From contig CM072801.1 in the NCBI GenBank assembly GCA_037013495.1, positions 84,615,816-84,679,815 of the forward strand: a DNA stretch of 64,000 bases, in the 5' to 3' direction. Below are positions 24,661-36,824 of the stretch, in pieces. Position 1 is the stretch's first letter, and each line of letters begins with the position of its first letter. The stretch comes from Hippophae tibetana (lineage: Eukaryota > Streptophyta > Magnoliopsida > Rosales > Elaeagnaceae). Made by a program: the position numbers and the translations under genes. The notes below the pieces were generated by a model. It worked only from the letters and a program-made list of their open reading frames with translations, made no database searches and was not told where the DNA came from.

Positions 24661-25118
24661 TTTAACTTCCTTGACTAGACGGCCATATCAAGTCCTAAGG
24701 CACATCTCTTTATGTCCATTTACTTTTTAGTTTGCCTGGAAACAACTTGAGTATTGACTTATTCAATAATACTTTATGTTCTGGCTTGCAAACATGGTGC
24801 TCCATTCTCTTCTCATGTCATATATTTGTATTTTTTTTAAATTGGAATTCTTATAAGCACTCCATCATAACTTATCCAATTTATGTTTTACTAATAGCTT
24901 TTTCACCTCTTCATTGGACTCTTTCACTTTCATGCTTGACTAAGGATAGGAAGGTAAAAGTGCGGGGTCTAAACTTAGTGGCTCTTCAATTGATGGTTTG
25001 AGCTTTGATCCTATCTCAAAATTCTCCCTAATCACCTTTTGATACACATATGAGAGGCGCGTCCTCCAATAGGTTCACACAGTCCATAATATCAACCATC
25101 AATTCAGTAATTTTAATG

Positions 25119-26580
25119 TTAACATGTTAAGTTGTTTTCTAGTGAGTTTATGCCAATGTTCATAGCATCATGTGTAATAGTCTTAAGTGTAGGTGACTCA
25201 ACAGATTCTTTTAAGTTGTCCTCACATTCAGTAACATTTATCCTTAAGTATTCATTTGCATTATCAATGTCAAAAGGTTCAGATGCTTTAAAAAATTTAA
25301 ACGTTACTTGTTCATCTTGCATTCTCATTGTACGTTCACCTTTTTGTACATCAATGAGTGCTCTTCTAATTGCTAGGAATGGATGACCAAGTATGATATT
25401 AATGTCACGGTTCTCTTCCATATCTAAAATAATGAAGTCTACCGGAAAGATGAATTTTTCTACTTTTACTAGCAAATCTTCTACCACACCCCGAAGTCTC
25501 TTAATTAATCCATCTGCCATTTGTAATGTTACTGAAGTGGGGTTGGCTTTACCAACCCCCAATTTATTGAAGACTGATAATGGCATGAGGTTAATGTTAG
25601 AACCCAAGTCATATATTGCCTTGCCAAAATGGATATTCCCAATAGTGCAAGGGATGTCAAAACTACCTGGATCTTTTAGTTTTTATGGTTGTTTTCTATT
25701 AAGGATGGCACTACAGCCTTTGATCAAGTTTATTATTTCATGATCTCCAAGCCTCATTTTATTTGATAGTATATCCTTCATAAATTTGGTATAAGACAAC
25801 ATTTCTGTAGGTGCCTCTACAAATGGTTTGTTTATGTGCAGCTTCTTGAAGACTTCCAAAAATTTTGAAAACTGCATATCTGACTTTTACTTTTGTAGTC
25901 TTTGAGGGAAAGGAATAATGGGTTTGTAAATGTTGTTTTTATTTGGCTAAATTATTTCCTTTTCAATGCTCTCTTTATCCAAAAGTTTCTCTTCATCCTT
26001 GATTATAAGATTTAGCTAGCAAAGCTCCATTAGTGGATGCATCAACAAGAGTTCTTGTTTGAGCATTGAGACCATTATAAAAAGTCTCCATTTGAATCCA
26101 AGAAGGAATACCATGATGAGGACCCTTCCTTAGCAATTCCTTGAATCTATACCATGCTTCATATAAAGATTCTCCTTTGTATTGTTGGTAGGAAGTAATG
26201 TCATTCCTAAGCTTGGCATTCTTTGTTGGTTGGAAGTATTTCACCAAGAATTTCTCCTCCAAACCATTCCAACTTGTAATGGAATCAGGTGGAAAAGAGT
26301 TTAGCCAAGTTCGAGCACGGTCTCGCAAATAGTAAGGGAATAATCTAAGCCTAAATGCCTCCTATGTCACACCACTGAATTTGAATGAATCTCCAACTTC
26401 AATAAAAATTTGAGATGCAGGTGAGGATCCTCTGTTGATAATCCGTTGAATTGTCCAATTGTGTGTAGCATTTGAAACATCACTGGCTTTAGTTCAAACT
26501 GGAAAACTTGAATGTTTGGCCTTGTAATACTTGGATTCTTCCATTCCAATGTATGTATTGCAAAGCTAAATTTCAAGATC
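25119..26580 (-). pseudogene. Athila-like gag and protease region of element C
   Basis: The gag part shows QFELKPVMFQMLHTIGQFNG, RARTWLNSFPPDSITSW and GESLYEAWYRFKELLRKGP. The protease part shows FKKLHINKPF, DPGSF and then SNINLMPLSVFNKLGVG, IFPVDFIILDMEENRDINI and FLAIRRALIDVQKGE, all collinear with element A. The gag between these blocks is shorter than in A and the zinc-knuckle segment was not seen. Multiple breaks; fossil. Confidence 0.8.
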
Positions 26581-26832
26581 TAAATGTAAGATTTCTCCCT
26601 CATAAACTTTGCTCATGCAATAGACTTAACTATGTTTCTGCAATACTAAAGGAGATATCTAAATAAAAACTAAATAAAAATAAACAACTAAATAAATAAA
26701 TCACTAAAAAAATAAGTAAATTAAAATTAAAATTAAAGTAACGAAGAATAAATAAAGAAAAACAACTAAACAAAAAATAAAAAAATTATTAATTTATAAT
26801 ATTTATAATCCCTGAAAATGGCACGAAAAACC

Positions 26833-27802
26833 TGATCATCACACAAATTGTGTGTGCAATAAGTATACAAGTATACGTATTGCAACAAGTAATATAATGA
26901 TAAGAAAAGATTGTTCACATGGAGATTGTTTTATTAGAAACTAATTTTTAAAACTAAAAAATAAAAATCAATTTTTTTGTGTTTTTATATTTTAAGGAAG
27001 CAAAATTAAAATAACTAAAAGTAAATAGTAATAATTAATTAAATCAAATTTGGTCAATAAGAAGATATATGAGAATATTTAAGAATCCTTAATCCCCTAA
27101 TTTTCTAAACATATACATGGCTAAAACCCCCTCAATATAATTATCAATTAATTACATGATCAATTGAATCTAACCTAATATGTATCCCTCTCTCAAATAA
27201 ACTACATACCATATAGTAATCAATTTAATCACTCTCATGTTAATTAAATTGCACACTACTCATTAAGTTCATCAAATATGAATCACATACATAAGAATCA
27301 TACATCTCTGCCTAGAAACTATGCATGTTATTTAATCAAGACAAACAATTAAATAATTCTCTCAAATATATTTAATTGCCTATATAGATAAATTATTGGC
27401 CAAACAATTAATAGCATAAAAATCAGATTAAATAATATAATTAAATTAAAATTATAATTGGGATAAAATATTAGATCATCACATGGTGAAAATTGGGTTC
27501 ATAAGATCCCGAGATTAATAAATTAACTACACATAATTATGTTCATAAATATAATATTTTTCAAAAATAAAGACATAAAAATTGATAAGGAAAAGAGTAT
27601 AAGAAGAAATACAATCAATCCCTTGAATGGTAGTGCTAATCTCCTCTAGAATCTCCACCAAAATTATATCCCCTCTTAAATTTTTCTATATTTTTGTCTC
27701 TTTTTACCTCCAAAAATTGACCAAAATTATGCTAATGATGGCCCCTTAGGGTTTATGGGGTGATTAAGGGCTTAAATATAGCTCAAGTGCGATATGGACC
27801 GT
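26833..27802 (-). repeat. LTR of element C, U5-side part
   Basis: Begins TGATCATCACACAAATTG beside the primer-site remnant. A TATA-like stretch (minus gagctatatttaag) lies at 27770-27783. The LTR is interrupted at 27802 by B-outer and resumes after the duplicated accat at 62483; the combined length is about 1.4 kb. Confidence 0.65.
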
Positions 27803-28202
27803 TGATGAGGAGAACTAGCATCGTCGATCCTACCAATACTTTAGTTTTATATTTATAAAACTCTCACAAGTGCACGAATCATTTCATAGAAAATGATAAG
27901 TATACTCCCAAGGTCAATCTAAGGAAGGAATATATGTGATTTTTAATTTATTATTCAAACTTTTAAAAATGAAATTAAATCCTAAACATCCTGTCACGAT
28001 ATTTGGGTTTTTGTGTTTCTAATCTAATAAAATAAAAATAAAGATAGATAAAGATTCAATAAACATTTATGCAAATTTTATCATTTATAATAGTGGAGTA
28101 TTTATGGATAAAATAACTAAGTTAATTATGCTTGCTCATATTATTTAGGTTATTAAAGATATAATTTGATATTTATTGATTCTCTCTTTTTTATATGAAT
28201 AC
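27803..28202 (-). repeat. 3' LTR of B-outer, distal part
   Basis: Starts TGATGAGG and carries the conserved gcaagtgcacgaatcattt-type block (written here with cacaag). Collinear with 60706-61105. Interrupted at 28202/28203 by the LTR of B2. Confidence 0.8.
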
Positions 28203-29447
28203 TGATGAGTGAAAACCGACATTACCGATCCTGCTAATACTTTGGTTTTATATTTATAAAAATCTCGCAAGTGCACGAATCATTTCATAGAAAATGATAA
28301 GTATACCCCCAAGGTCGATCTAAGGAAGGAATATATATGATTTTTAATTTATTATTCAAACTTTTAAAAATGAAATTAAATCCTAAACATCCTATCACGA
28401 TAGTTTGGTTTTTGTGTTTCTAATCTAATAACATAAAAATAAGCATAGATACAGATTTAATAAATATTTATACAAATTTTATCATTTATAATAGTGGAGT
28501 ATTTATGGATATAATAACTTAGTTAATTATGCTTGCTCATATTATCTAGGTTATTAAAGATATAAATTGATATTTATTGATTCTCTCTTTTTTATATGAA
28601 TACCACCTTTGGTGGGGTTGATAACTAATTTGGTTAATTAAATCAATTCCTTTTTCTAAGAGATTGAAAATGAACCATTTAAATGCCACCTTTGGTGGGG
28701 TTAGACAGTTTAAACTTTCTTCAAGGTGTCGAAATTAAACCTAAGAATTTAATTATCCGAGTACTAACTTTCAAGTTTTAAAACCACTACTGAAAACATG
28801 TTGTCAATACATTTTCAAATAATAATTCTTATAAAAACTTTTGCAATGGAGCTTCACTCTAACTACCGGGCGATTGCACCAAAAATTAAAAGAGCACTAC
28901 TCTAAATCAGACCGGATAACTAAACCTTAAAATCAAAATTTCAGATTTAAGTTTGTAATAAAAAATAATATATTTCTCTCTAACATTCTTAATATAAAAT
29001 CTTGAATAAAAATAAAATCAATTCATTTTAGAGATTTTTACCTATTTAATATTTCACAAGCATAACAACGTTATTATTATATCATGATTACAAACAGCCA
29101 GTAAAGTTAAATTTAATCAAAGACAAATTAAATATAACATGTAAGAATAAAGCATAAAAAATAACTGTAAAGAAAATAAAATCCTTACAGTACTTCGATG
29201 TTATTCCCATTGCTAGAAAACCTCCAAGCGGAATTTGCACTCCCATTTATTGAATCGAAGAGCAAATAAATTACAAAAACATAACTAGTTCTTCTCAAAA
29301 AGATAAGAACTCTAAAACTAAGAGAAACTAACTAAGAAAAGCTGAAAATAAAAAAAACTAAGAAAAGCTTAAAAACTAAGAAATGAGAGAAAGAAAGAGA
29401 AGAGAAGATGTGTTTTGAGGTGTGGTATGAAGTGAAGAGAATAGGGG

Positions 29448-29544
29448 TATTTATAGGTGAGGAAAGGAATAAAAAGTGGGTGAAAATATGATAAAAAATG
29501 GAGGAAACGTGTAGTAGGTGAAGATGATGTCAGCTGACGTCAGC
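29448..29544 (-). promoter_or_regulatory. B2 LTR promoter: TATA box and TGACGTCA sites
   Basis: On minus CCTATAAATA (29448-29457) lies about 70 bp downstream of GCTGACGTCAGCTGACATC (29526-29544), which contains a TGACGTCA octamer of the kind bound by plant bZIP/TGA factors. The same arrangement recurs in the other family-B LTRs. Confidence 0.6.
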
Positions 29545-29710
29545 GGGTAGGTGGCGCGCGTGGATTGGGCGTAGATGGGCAGCGGCGCACGCAGAGTGGA
29601 GCTGGGGCGCGTGCAGAAGTAGCAGCGGTGCACACAGGTGCACACGGAAAAGGGCAAGGGCGTGCACGAAAAAGGGCAAGAACGTGCGCGGTTGGGCGGC
29701 TCCGTGCGCG
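29545..29710. repeat. GC-rich cassette in the B2 LTR
   Basis: Very GC-rich, with gcgcgcgtgga, gcggcgcacgcag and gggcgcgtgcag words, embedded in AT-rich LTR. The equivalent place holds quite different GC-rich sequence in N (47385-47610) and in the 5' LTR of B-outer (62060-62190). Confidence 0.8.
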
Positions 29711-30945
29711 ATTTCCTCTTTTTTGACATTTTTTTACCTTTTTTGACCAATTTTGTCCAATTTTTTCATATTTGTTGACCTTTCCTCATTTATTTATGAA
29801 TATATTTGTGATGTATTGCTTCCAGTATTCCTCTTTGAGTATTTAAGTTATGTTTTTATGCGAAAATACCTAAAAAACAATAAAAATACCCGTGATTCTA
29901 AAAAAGACAAATTTATATAAATATATCATAAAATCATATAAATATATATTTTTAATCAATTAATTTGCATAAAATCATGGTAATTTTAGTGCTTTTTAAG
30001 CACTCATCACAACCCCCAACCAGCTTCTTACTAGTCCCTTAGCAATAGAAACGATAAAAACTAAAATTTAAACTATCCTAAATCACTTCCGTGGATTGAT
30101 ACGGTTGCATTTAGCCTATGGAACAAGTTTGAGTCTCCTGAGGGGTTTCAGTAATGATACCCACAAACATTGAACTAAATATAAAAATTAAAAGAAATAA
30201 TAAAAATAATCAACTCAAAAACTAAAATTACAACAAAATCAAAATTTAACTTTTAAGAATAAAAGAAATCAACATATCACAAAAATGTCTCATACTTTTT
30301 AATCTCCTTTAAGATCATAATTAAAATCTCAAGCATAAGTTATTTTCATCTCTTTAAAAAATCATGATTTATTATAATAATTAGTCGAAAATCATTTTCA
30401 TATTTCATATCAAAAATGTATTCATTTAATTTCACCCAATTTCAGTGTCTAGAATTCAAATTCGCTTCGACTCTATTCCTCACTAGTCAATACTCTTAAA
30501 ACACTAAATCCTATGGGTTCAAACACTCATATGTTCGCATATGTATAAAGAATAAAGGCTCAAAGTGTTATTTTAACATTGATCTCATGAAAGGAATCGA
30601 ATGTATAAATTATAAAGATATCATATATAAAAATTATTTTCATGCATAAATCAAACTCATTAAGAAATAATTTCAAGATATATGCCTTCTACAAATGAAG
30701 AAAGTGCAATGACTTTTTAGGGAATTACTTCCTATATCTTTCTTTTGTAATTAGCATGTACTCACAACTTTGTAGGCAATGTGGATCATAGTATGTAAAT
30801 TATACTATATATTCTTTACCTCTCTATTTTTTTTTGAAGATTTTTTGCAATATATATATATATATATTTAGAGAGTCTACCTATGTACAGATTGTACATT
30901 ATTTTGGATTTTGGTGAGTGGTTAATTTTGTGGCTTTTCTGTTTG

Positions 30946-31970
30946 CTATGGGTGGAATTGATAACTAATTTGGTTAATTAAATCAATTTCTTTTTCTAAG
31001 AGATTGAAAATGAACCATTTAAATGCCACATTTGGTGGGGTTAGACAGTTTAAACATTATTCAAGGTGTCCAAATTAAACCTAAGAATTTAGTTATCCGA
31101 CTACTAACTTTCAAGTTTTAAAACCACTACTAAAAACATATTGTTAATACATTTTCAGATAATAATTCTTATAAAACCTTTTGAAATAGGGCTTCACTCT
31201 AACTACCGAGCGATTGTACCAACAAATAAAAGAGCACTACTCTAAATCAGACCGGATAACTAAACCTTAAAATATAATTTTCAGATTTAAGTTTGTAATA
31301 AAAAATAATATATTTCTCTCTAACATTCTTAATATAAAATCTTGAATAAAAATAAAATCTTTTCATTTTAGAGATTTTTACCTATTTAATATTTCGCAAG
31401 CATTACAACGTTATTACTATATCATTTTTACAAACAGCCAGCAAAGTTAAATTTAATCACAGTAAAATTAAATATAACATGTAAGAATAAAGCATAAAAA
31501 ATAACTGTAAAGAGAATAAAATCCTTACAGTACTTCGATGCTATTCTCATTGTTGGAAAACCTTCAAGCAGAATTTGCACTCCTATTTATTGAATCGAAA
31601 AGCAAATAAATTACAAAAACATAACTAGTTCTTCTCAAAAAGAGAAGAACTCTAAAACTAAGAGAAACTAACTAAGAAAAGCTGAAAATAAAAAAAAACT
31701 AAGAAAAGCTTAAAAACTAAGAAATGAGAGAAAGAAAGAGAAGAGAAGACGTGTTTTGAGGTGTGGTATGAAGTGAAGAGAATATGGGTATTTATAGGTG
31801 ATGAAAGGAATAAAAAGTGGGTGAAAAAATGATAAAAAATGGAGGAAACGCGTAGTAGGTGAAGATGACAAATTTATATAAATATATTATAAAATCATAT
31901 AAATATATATTTTTAATCAATTAATGTGCATAAAATCATGGTAATTTTTGTGTTTTTTGAGCACTCATCA
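30946..31970 (-). repeat. 3' LTR of B-outer, proximal part
   Basis: Collinear with 61150-62477, ending gagcactcatca at 31970 and followed by the polypurine-tract image ccccaaccagcttcttgc. TATA-like tatttatagg at about 31788-31797. Confidence 0.75.
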
Positions 31971-32416
31971 TAATCCCCAACCAGCTTCTTGCTAGTCTCA
32001 TAGCAAGAGAAGCAATAAAAACTGAAAATTTAAACTATCCTAAATCACTTCCGTGGATTGATATAGTTGCATTTAGCCTATGGAACAAGCCTTTAAATCC
32101 CTAGGTTGCCCTAGTGGAAGAGTTTGGGTCTCATGAGGGTTTTCAGTAATGGTACCCACAAACATTGAACTAAATGTAAAAATTAAAAGAAAACACAATC
32201 AACTTAAAAACTAAAATTTGTAAAAAAAAATATCAAAACTTAACTTTTAAGAATAAAAGAAAACAACATATCACAAAAATGTCTCATACTTTTTAATCTC
32301 CTTTAAGATCATAATTAAAATCTCAAGCATAAGTTATTTTAATCTTCTTAAACAATCTTGATTTATTATAATAATTAGTCGAAAATCATTTTCATATTTC
32401 ATATAAAAAATGTATT
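31971..32416 (-). other. B-outer 3' untranslated DNA, first part
   Basis: No gene. Matches 30010-30420 and 47900-48350. Contains a short Athila hallmark stretch (ccccaaccagcttcttgctagtc) and the text acccacaaacattgaact. Interrupted by element A at 32416; resumes at 44521. Confidence 0.75.
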
Positions 32417-33897
32417 TGATGCTTATTTTCGCAAGTGTACGAATCGTTCAAGTAATAAATTGTACAAAAAGTACGGATATCGAACCCACAAGGAATGGCG
32501 TTACTAAGTACCGAAATTGACTAACCCTAATTTTATTTGAAAACCGAAATGTTGAAATTGTTTTAAAAGCAAATTAACATAAAACTAAACGCAAATAACA
32601 AAATTTAATGTTGTTCACAAATGATTAAAAATACTAAGGCATTTGATTTCGCTAAATCAATTCAATCCGATTTCAAGTCATGTTATATGAGATTCAAAGC
32701 TAAAAGTGATGGTTGAAAAACCCAAACTTATCTAATACTCTTTCTCAAGTTATATTAGAATTACTTATCTATGAAAACCAACTATATTTCTATGAAGATT
32801 TAATCACAAATAAGCACATTACGATTTATGGAATTTCTAGAATAACCACATACATCATGCATTAGGTGTCAAACTCGCATTCAACATACGATATTTATCA
32901 CAAGAAGCATTCATTACACATCTCCTCTCGGTCTCAATATAATGCAACAAATCATCTAAATCTTGATCAGAAATTTAAAAGCATTAAGCATGGAAATAAA
33001 TACTCAACTTGAACACAATGAATTCATATAACAATAACAAAAGAAATCAGATTTCCTTGATTTAACTACATCATAGCCTTAGCAAAAACGAATTAGTTCA
33101 TAACAAAAATAAGAACAAACATATTCTCAATTGAATCCATAAACAAACAATCTGAATAAAATGCATAAAATAAATGCTAAGGAGAAGAGATGAAGAACTC
33201 TTGAAGATGAAGACTTGGTAGCAACAATTGTGATGATCCTTCAAGCTTCTCCAACCTTTTTCTCCAAAATTTCCTTTTCTCCTCCAAAAATAACTTAGAT
33301 CTACTCTCTCTGTCGTCCCCCTCTTTTCCATCATAATGTATATATAGATCTAGGGTTTGGGGGGAAATTTTGGAACAAAACAACATAAAAAATGTGTTTT
33401 CGGACGAAACTCGCCGGCGGCGAAATTGTTCTCGCCGCGGCGAGATTTCTGGAAAATTAAATTTTGGGTTTTTTTGGATTTTGGCCGCCGGCCAAAACAA
33501 TGTAGCCGGCGGCGAGATTCTTTGGCCGGCGGCGAGAATTATTTGGCCGGCGGCGAGATGAGTTTACCAAAATTTGTGCTCTCGGGAAGATTTTCGCCAG
33601 GATTTTAGCCGGCGACGAGATGAATATGGCCGGCGGCGACATTCACTTGGCCAAAATACGTGCTCCCTGCATGATTCCAAATTTTGAAATTTTTGTTCTC
33701 TTATTATTTTCATTCAATCCCGATCATTGTACTTTGTCCCTAACTTCTCCAAAATCATGATTTTACCTGAAATTGCACTTTAAACACGAAATACCCGTGA
33801 AATGACATTTGTGGATTAAATAATCAAATAAACACAATTTTCACACAAATATCAACATTTAAATCATAACAAAAATGCAATAATTTAGCTCTTATTA
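32417..33897 (-). repeat. 3' LTR of element A
   Basis: 1481 bp. Sense start TAATAAGAGC beside the polypurine tract, sense end AAGCATCA. Minus-strand TATA-like run tatatata at 33339-33346. U3 contains a GCCGGCGGCGAGA repeat region at 33412-33640. Confidence 0.9.
33412..33640. repeat. GCCGGCGGCGAGA repeats in the A 3' LTR
   Basis: Units of the form gccggcggcgaga/t recur about seven times with AT-rich spacers. The 5' LTR has a related set at 43989-44290 with different spacing and number. Confidence 0.85.
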
Positions 33898-35599
33898 ACA
33901 ACCCCCAACCAGCTTCTTGCTAGTCTCTAGCAAGAAAAGCGATCTATTTAATAAATTCAAAAGGAGACATTAAAAGAAAAATTCAAAGGAAATTTATTCT
34001 ATTTACAACATTGCATTATGCGTATGCAATAAGCCTTTAAACCCCTAGGCGGCCCTAGTAGGATGAGTTGTAGTCTCATGAGGGTTTCCAGTGATGATAC
34101 CCACAAACATCTTACCTATAAATATCCTAACTTAAAACAATAAAATCACATAACAAATAATTTGCACAAATGTCTCAAAAATTGTAAATAACACCCAACA
34201 TATAGAATAATTAAATGTCACCTAAGCTTTAAGAAATCTCAAATGCCAATTTCACTTTTGTTTTTGACTCTTAAACATCCATCAAACTACAAACCAATAG
34301 CCATAATGCCCAGATAATATTATGCATAACATCCACAAACAAAAAGGTGAAATCTCAAACTCCATAGGCTCACTTTTCAAACCTCTCTCCACTAATGAAG
34401 GAAAAATACACCACTTCGGATCAATAGGACTTAATGAGGCTTGTAATGTTAGGCTTAGGTATTTGGTTAAGAAAGAACGGGAAGTGTCAAAATACAAATA
34501 ATAGCACTTATTAGATTAAACACAACCAATTAAGTAAAAGAGTAACACCATTTAACCCAAATTGTTTCTTCCGATCATAACCCATTTTTCCAAAGATAAA
34601 CCAACTTCTTCCTCAAAATTTTTTTTTTCACCTCAGTATATCAATTACTAACACTCTTTTATTTACTAGAGTGTGAAGGCTTTTTTTTTCTCTTTTTTTT
34701 AACACAACCCGCAAACAATTTCTTCCAATATATGTGAAAGAATTATTATTTTATTTTAATTTTTATTCCATCCTTACTCCAATTGCTCTTGAAAAGTTTG
34801 TGTTCAAAATTAAGTGCTCTTAACAAATAAGGTAGGAATTATATATATATATATTTTCGGCTCAATAGAAGGTAGGTTATATAAGGCAAAAAGAAAGAAA
34901 AGTAAGGCTAACAATATATTTAAATAGGCTCAAAGAGGTAACTAGTGATATAAGGATAACAAGGTAGGCTTAAAATGGCACAATTGATCCAAAAATGGCC
35001 TACATCATATCCTAAACAGTGCAATTCCAAATTATTTCGCCTCAAGAGGTTTTCAAATGAGTTCTAGAGTTTGTTGAGATCACCAAAATATTCATGAAAA
35101 ATTCGCACATAAGACTTCTCTAAGCATTTAGACAAATCAACTAAATCATACCACATACCAAAAGAGTCGCCAACGAGGTAAAATCAACATTTGAAATTCT
35201 CTTTAACCCGAAGCAAAATTTAATGTCTTCTAACAGCTACTTGTTATCACAATCACATTATTATCATCAACGTGCAAATTAAAATAAGTAAAATGCAAAT
35301 AAAATAAAATAAAAATAAAAATAAAAATAAGATAATAAACAAATAAAAGAAATTAAATCAAAATTCAGAAAAAATAAATGGAAAATCAAAATTAAACACA
35401 AATACAAACACAAACAAAACTACTAAAAATGAAGGGGAGAAAAGATTTACTGTTTACTGCACCCCCAACCAAAACCTTACATTGTCCTCAATGTAAGAAA
35501 GAAAAACTGCAAATGGCCATTGATATCACAAATAGAAAGGGAGCTAGGTGCACCATCACAGTCACAGTAATTTGTTAAATCATAGGGTTAACACAGAAA
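33898..35599 (-). other. Element A 3' untranslated DNA
   Basis: No gene recognised. Begins with the polypurine-tract image acaacccccaaccagcttc. Mostly AT-rich; contains a cacccccaaccaaaacctta block at 35460 and an aaaataaaa-rich run at 35300-35350. Confidence 0.7.
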
Positions 35600-36824
35600 A
35601 TCAATCATAAAAATAAAATAAATAAATAAAACGAAGTAATGAACAGAAAATACAAAAATAAATAACACGAAGTACTGAAAACAACTGAAAACAAAATAAA
35701 ACATCACTCCTCCTCATCATCATCATCATCAGTCCCAATGTAAACAGGTGCATTGGGCATAGGGGGAAAATCGGCATTGAAGGATAACCACTCATATCAT
35801 GCCCAGATTGTATAGACATTCTCTGAAGGTAGTCATGAAGGAACTGTGTACTCTCGGTTTGGACATTTTGTTGCTGTATGAGTAACTGACTCTGGTAAGC
35901 CAGATATTTACCCTGGTAATCCAACATACGCTCAATCCTGCCCAAACGGTGATCAACAGTCTCAACCCTAGGTTGGGAGGAACTCGCACTGACCCCAACA
36001 GTAGAACGAGGGCGTTTCTTGGGAGGCGATGCTATGCCCAAAAACTCAGCAAGCTTTGGCCCATCAATAGGCTTCATCACACCACCGATTTCCTCATTTT
36101 CGTCCCAAGTTACTCCTTGTCTTGCACAGATAGCAGAAATTAAAGATGGGAACCCAATGCCTCCAGATGCAGCCCTTGCACTCTGCATGATATAATCAAA
36201 GATAACCCTACCAACATCAATTGAGGCCCCAGACACAATGGCATAAAGTAAGATTGCCCGCTCTCTAGTGACATCACTAAGGTGTGTAGTAGGCAATAAA
36301 TTAGCACAAATGAAGGCATACCAGGGCCGCACCACATCCAATAAAGCACTTCGGGGGAAATTTTTATACACATCCCCCGACATCTTCCATACGGTGCCTG
36401 GCTTGCATACCAAAGCACTAACTGTCGCCATGTCAATATCTGACAGTAATCTGAGAAAATCCTCATCATCCTCCATTGTCGGAAAACCATAATAACTGTT
36501 AATTACTTCTATGGTAAAAAGTACCCACTGTCCACGCACAAAAACCTTATAATCCATCATCTCTTGAGCATTAGCATAGAATTCCCTTACCAAAGAGAGG
36601 CAACCCCCCTCAATAGAGTGACAGAAAATCTCCCACTTCCTAGCTTGAAGATGTGGGACATAATTGCTCCAACAAGGAGTCTTATCGATCAAAAACCACC
36701 TCTAAGGTATGATTGCCCTCTTAACAACTTTTTCCTCAAAATGCTTTGCAGCATCCTCAGATATAAACAAACTCCTGTTAAATGAAGAAGAACGAGCCTT
36801 CTGAGCTTTGGTTTTCTTAGGCAT
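35600..36824 (-). pseudogene. Env-position 3' ORF of element A (plant transposon protein domain)
   Basis: An extra reading frame downstream of pol on minus, in the place where Athila elements carry an env-like gene. It begins MPKKTKAQKARSSSFNRSLF, and its middle matches the kind of domain catalogued as putative plant transposon protein: RKWEIFCHSIEGGCLSLVRE, VRGQWVLFTIEVINSYYGF, LLPTTHLSDVTRERAILLYA. A basic PPKKRPRS patch (nuclear-signal-like) and a Gln-rich coiled-coil-like tail follow. I saw no convincing signal peptide or transmembrane segment in this part, so an envelope function is not supported by the sequence. It is mostly open with about one break; fossil. Confidence 0.75.

Larger units (their letters stand above)
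23149..27802 (-). mobile_element. Athila-like element C, left part (3' region, gag-PR, 5' LTR part)
   Basis: On minus the order is LTR (26833-27802, continuing at 62483-62899), primer site remnant (about 26808-26830, tccctgaaaatggcacg), gag (about 26580-25990), protease region (25877-25119), the ggttgcctcc stem-loop motif (24634-24660) and 3' untranslated DNA (23149-24630). Near 23160 ctctttgcttgtcctcaag resembles the sequence beside the polypurine tract. Reverse transcriptase and integrase are absent, and I could not find the 3' LTR, so the copy is incomplete with several breaks. It lies inside chromovirus D2. Confidence 0.7.
28203..30945 (-). mobile_element. Incomplete family-B element B2 nested in the LTR of B-outer
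   Basis: A full-looking LTR (28203-30009, TGATGAGTG to gcactcatca) is followed by acaacccccaacc, the minus-strand image of the polypurine tract, and about 0.94 kb of 3' untranslated DNA that matches 47900-48930 of element N. Similarity stops at about 30945, where B-outer LTR sequence resumes. No coding region, primer site or second LTR is present. The 5 bp before it are aatac; the partner copy was not found. Confidence 0.75.

Noticed and set aside
28203-32416. Two separate complete family-B elements side by side
   Set aside because: The pieces 27803-28202 and 30946-31970 are complementary parts of one LTR and together with 60706-62477 share a target duplication, so a single outer element with an incomplete insertion explains them better.
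33098-33642. Open frames on both strands in the element A LTR (also 43675-44378)
   Set aside because: They sit in a non-coding LTR and stay open only because of the GC-rich repeat composition.
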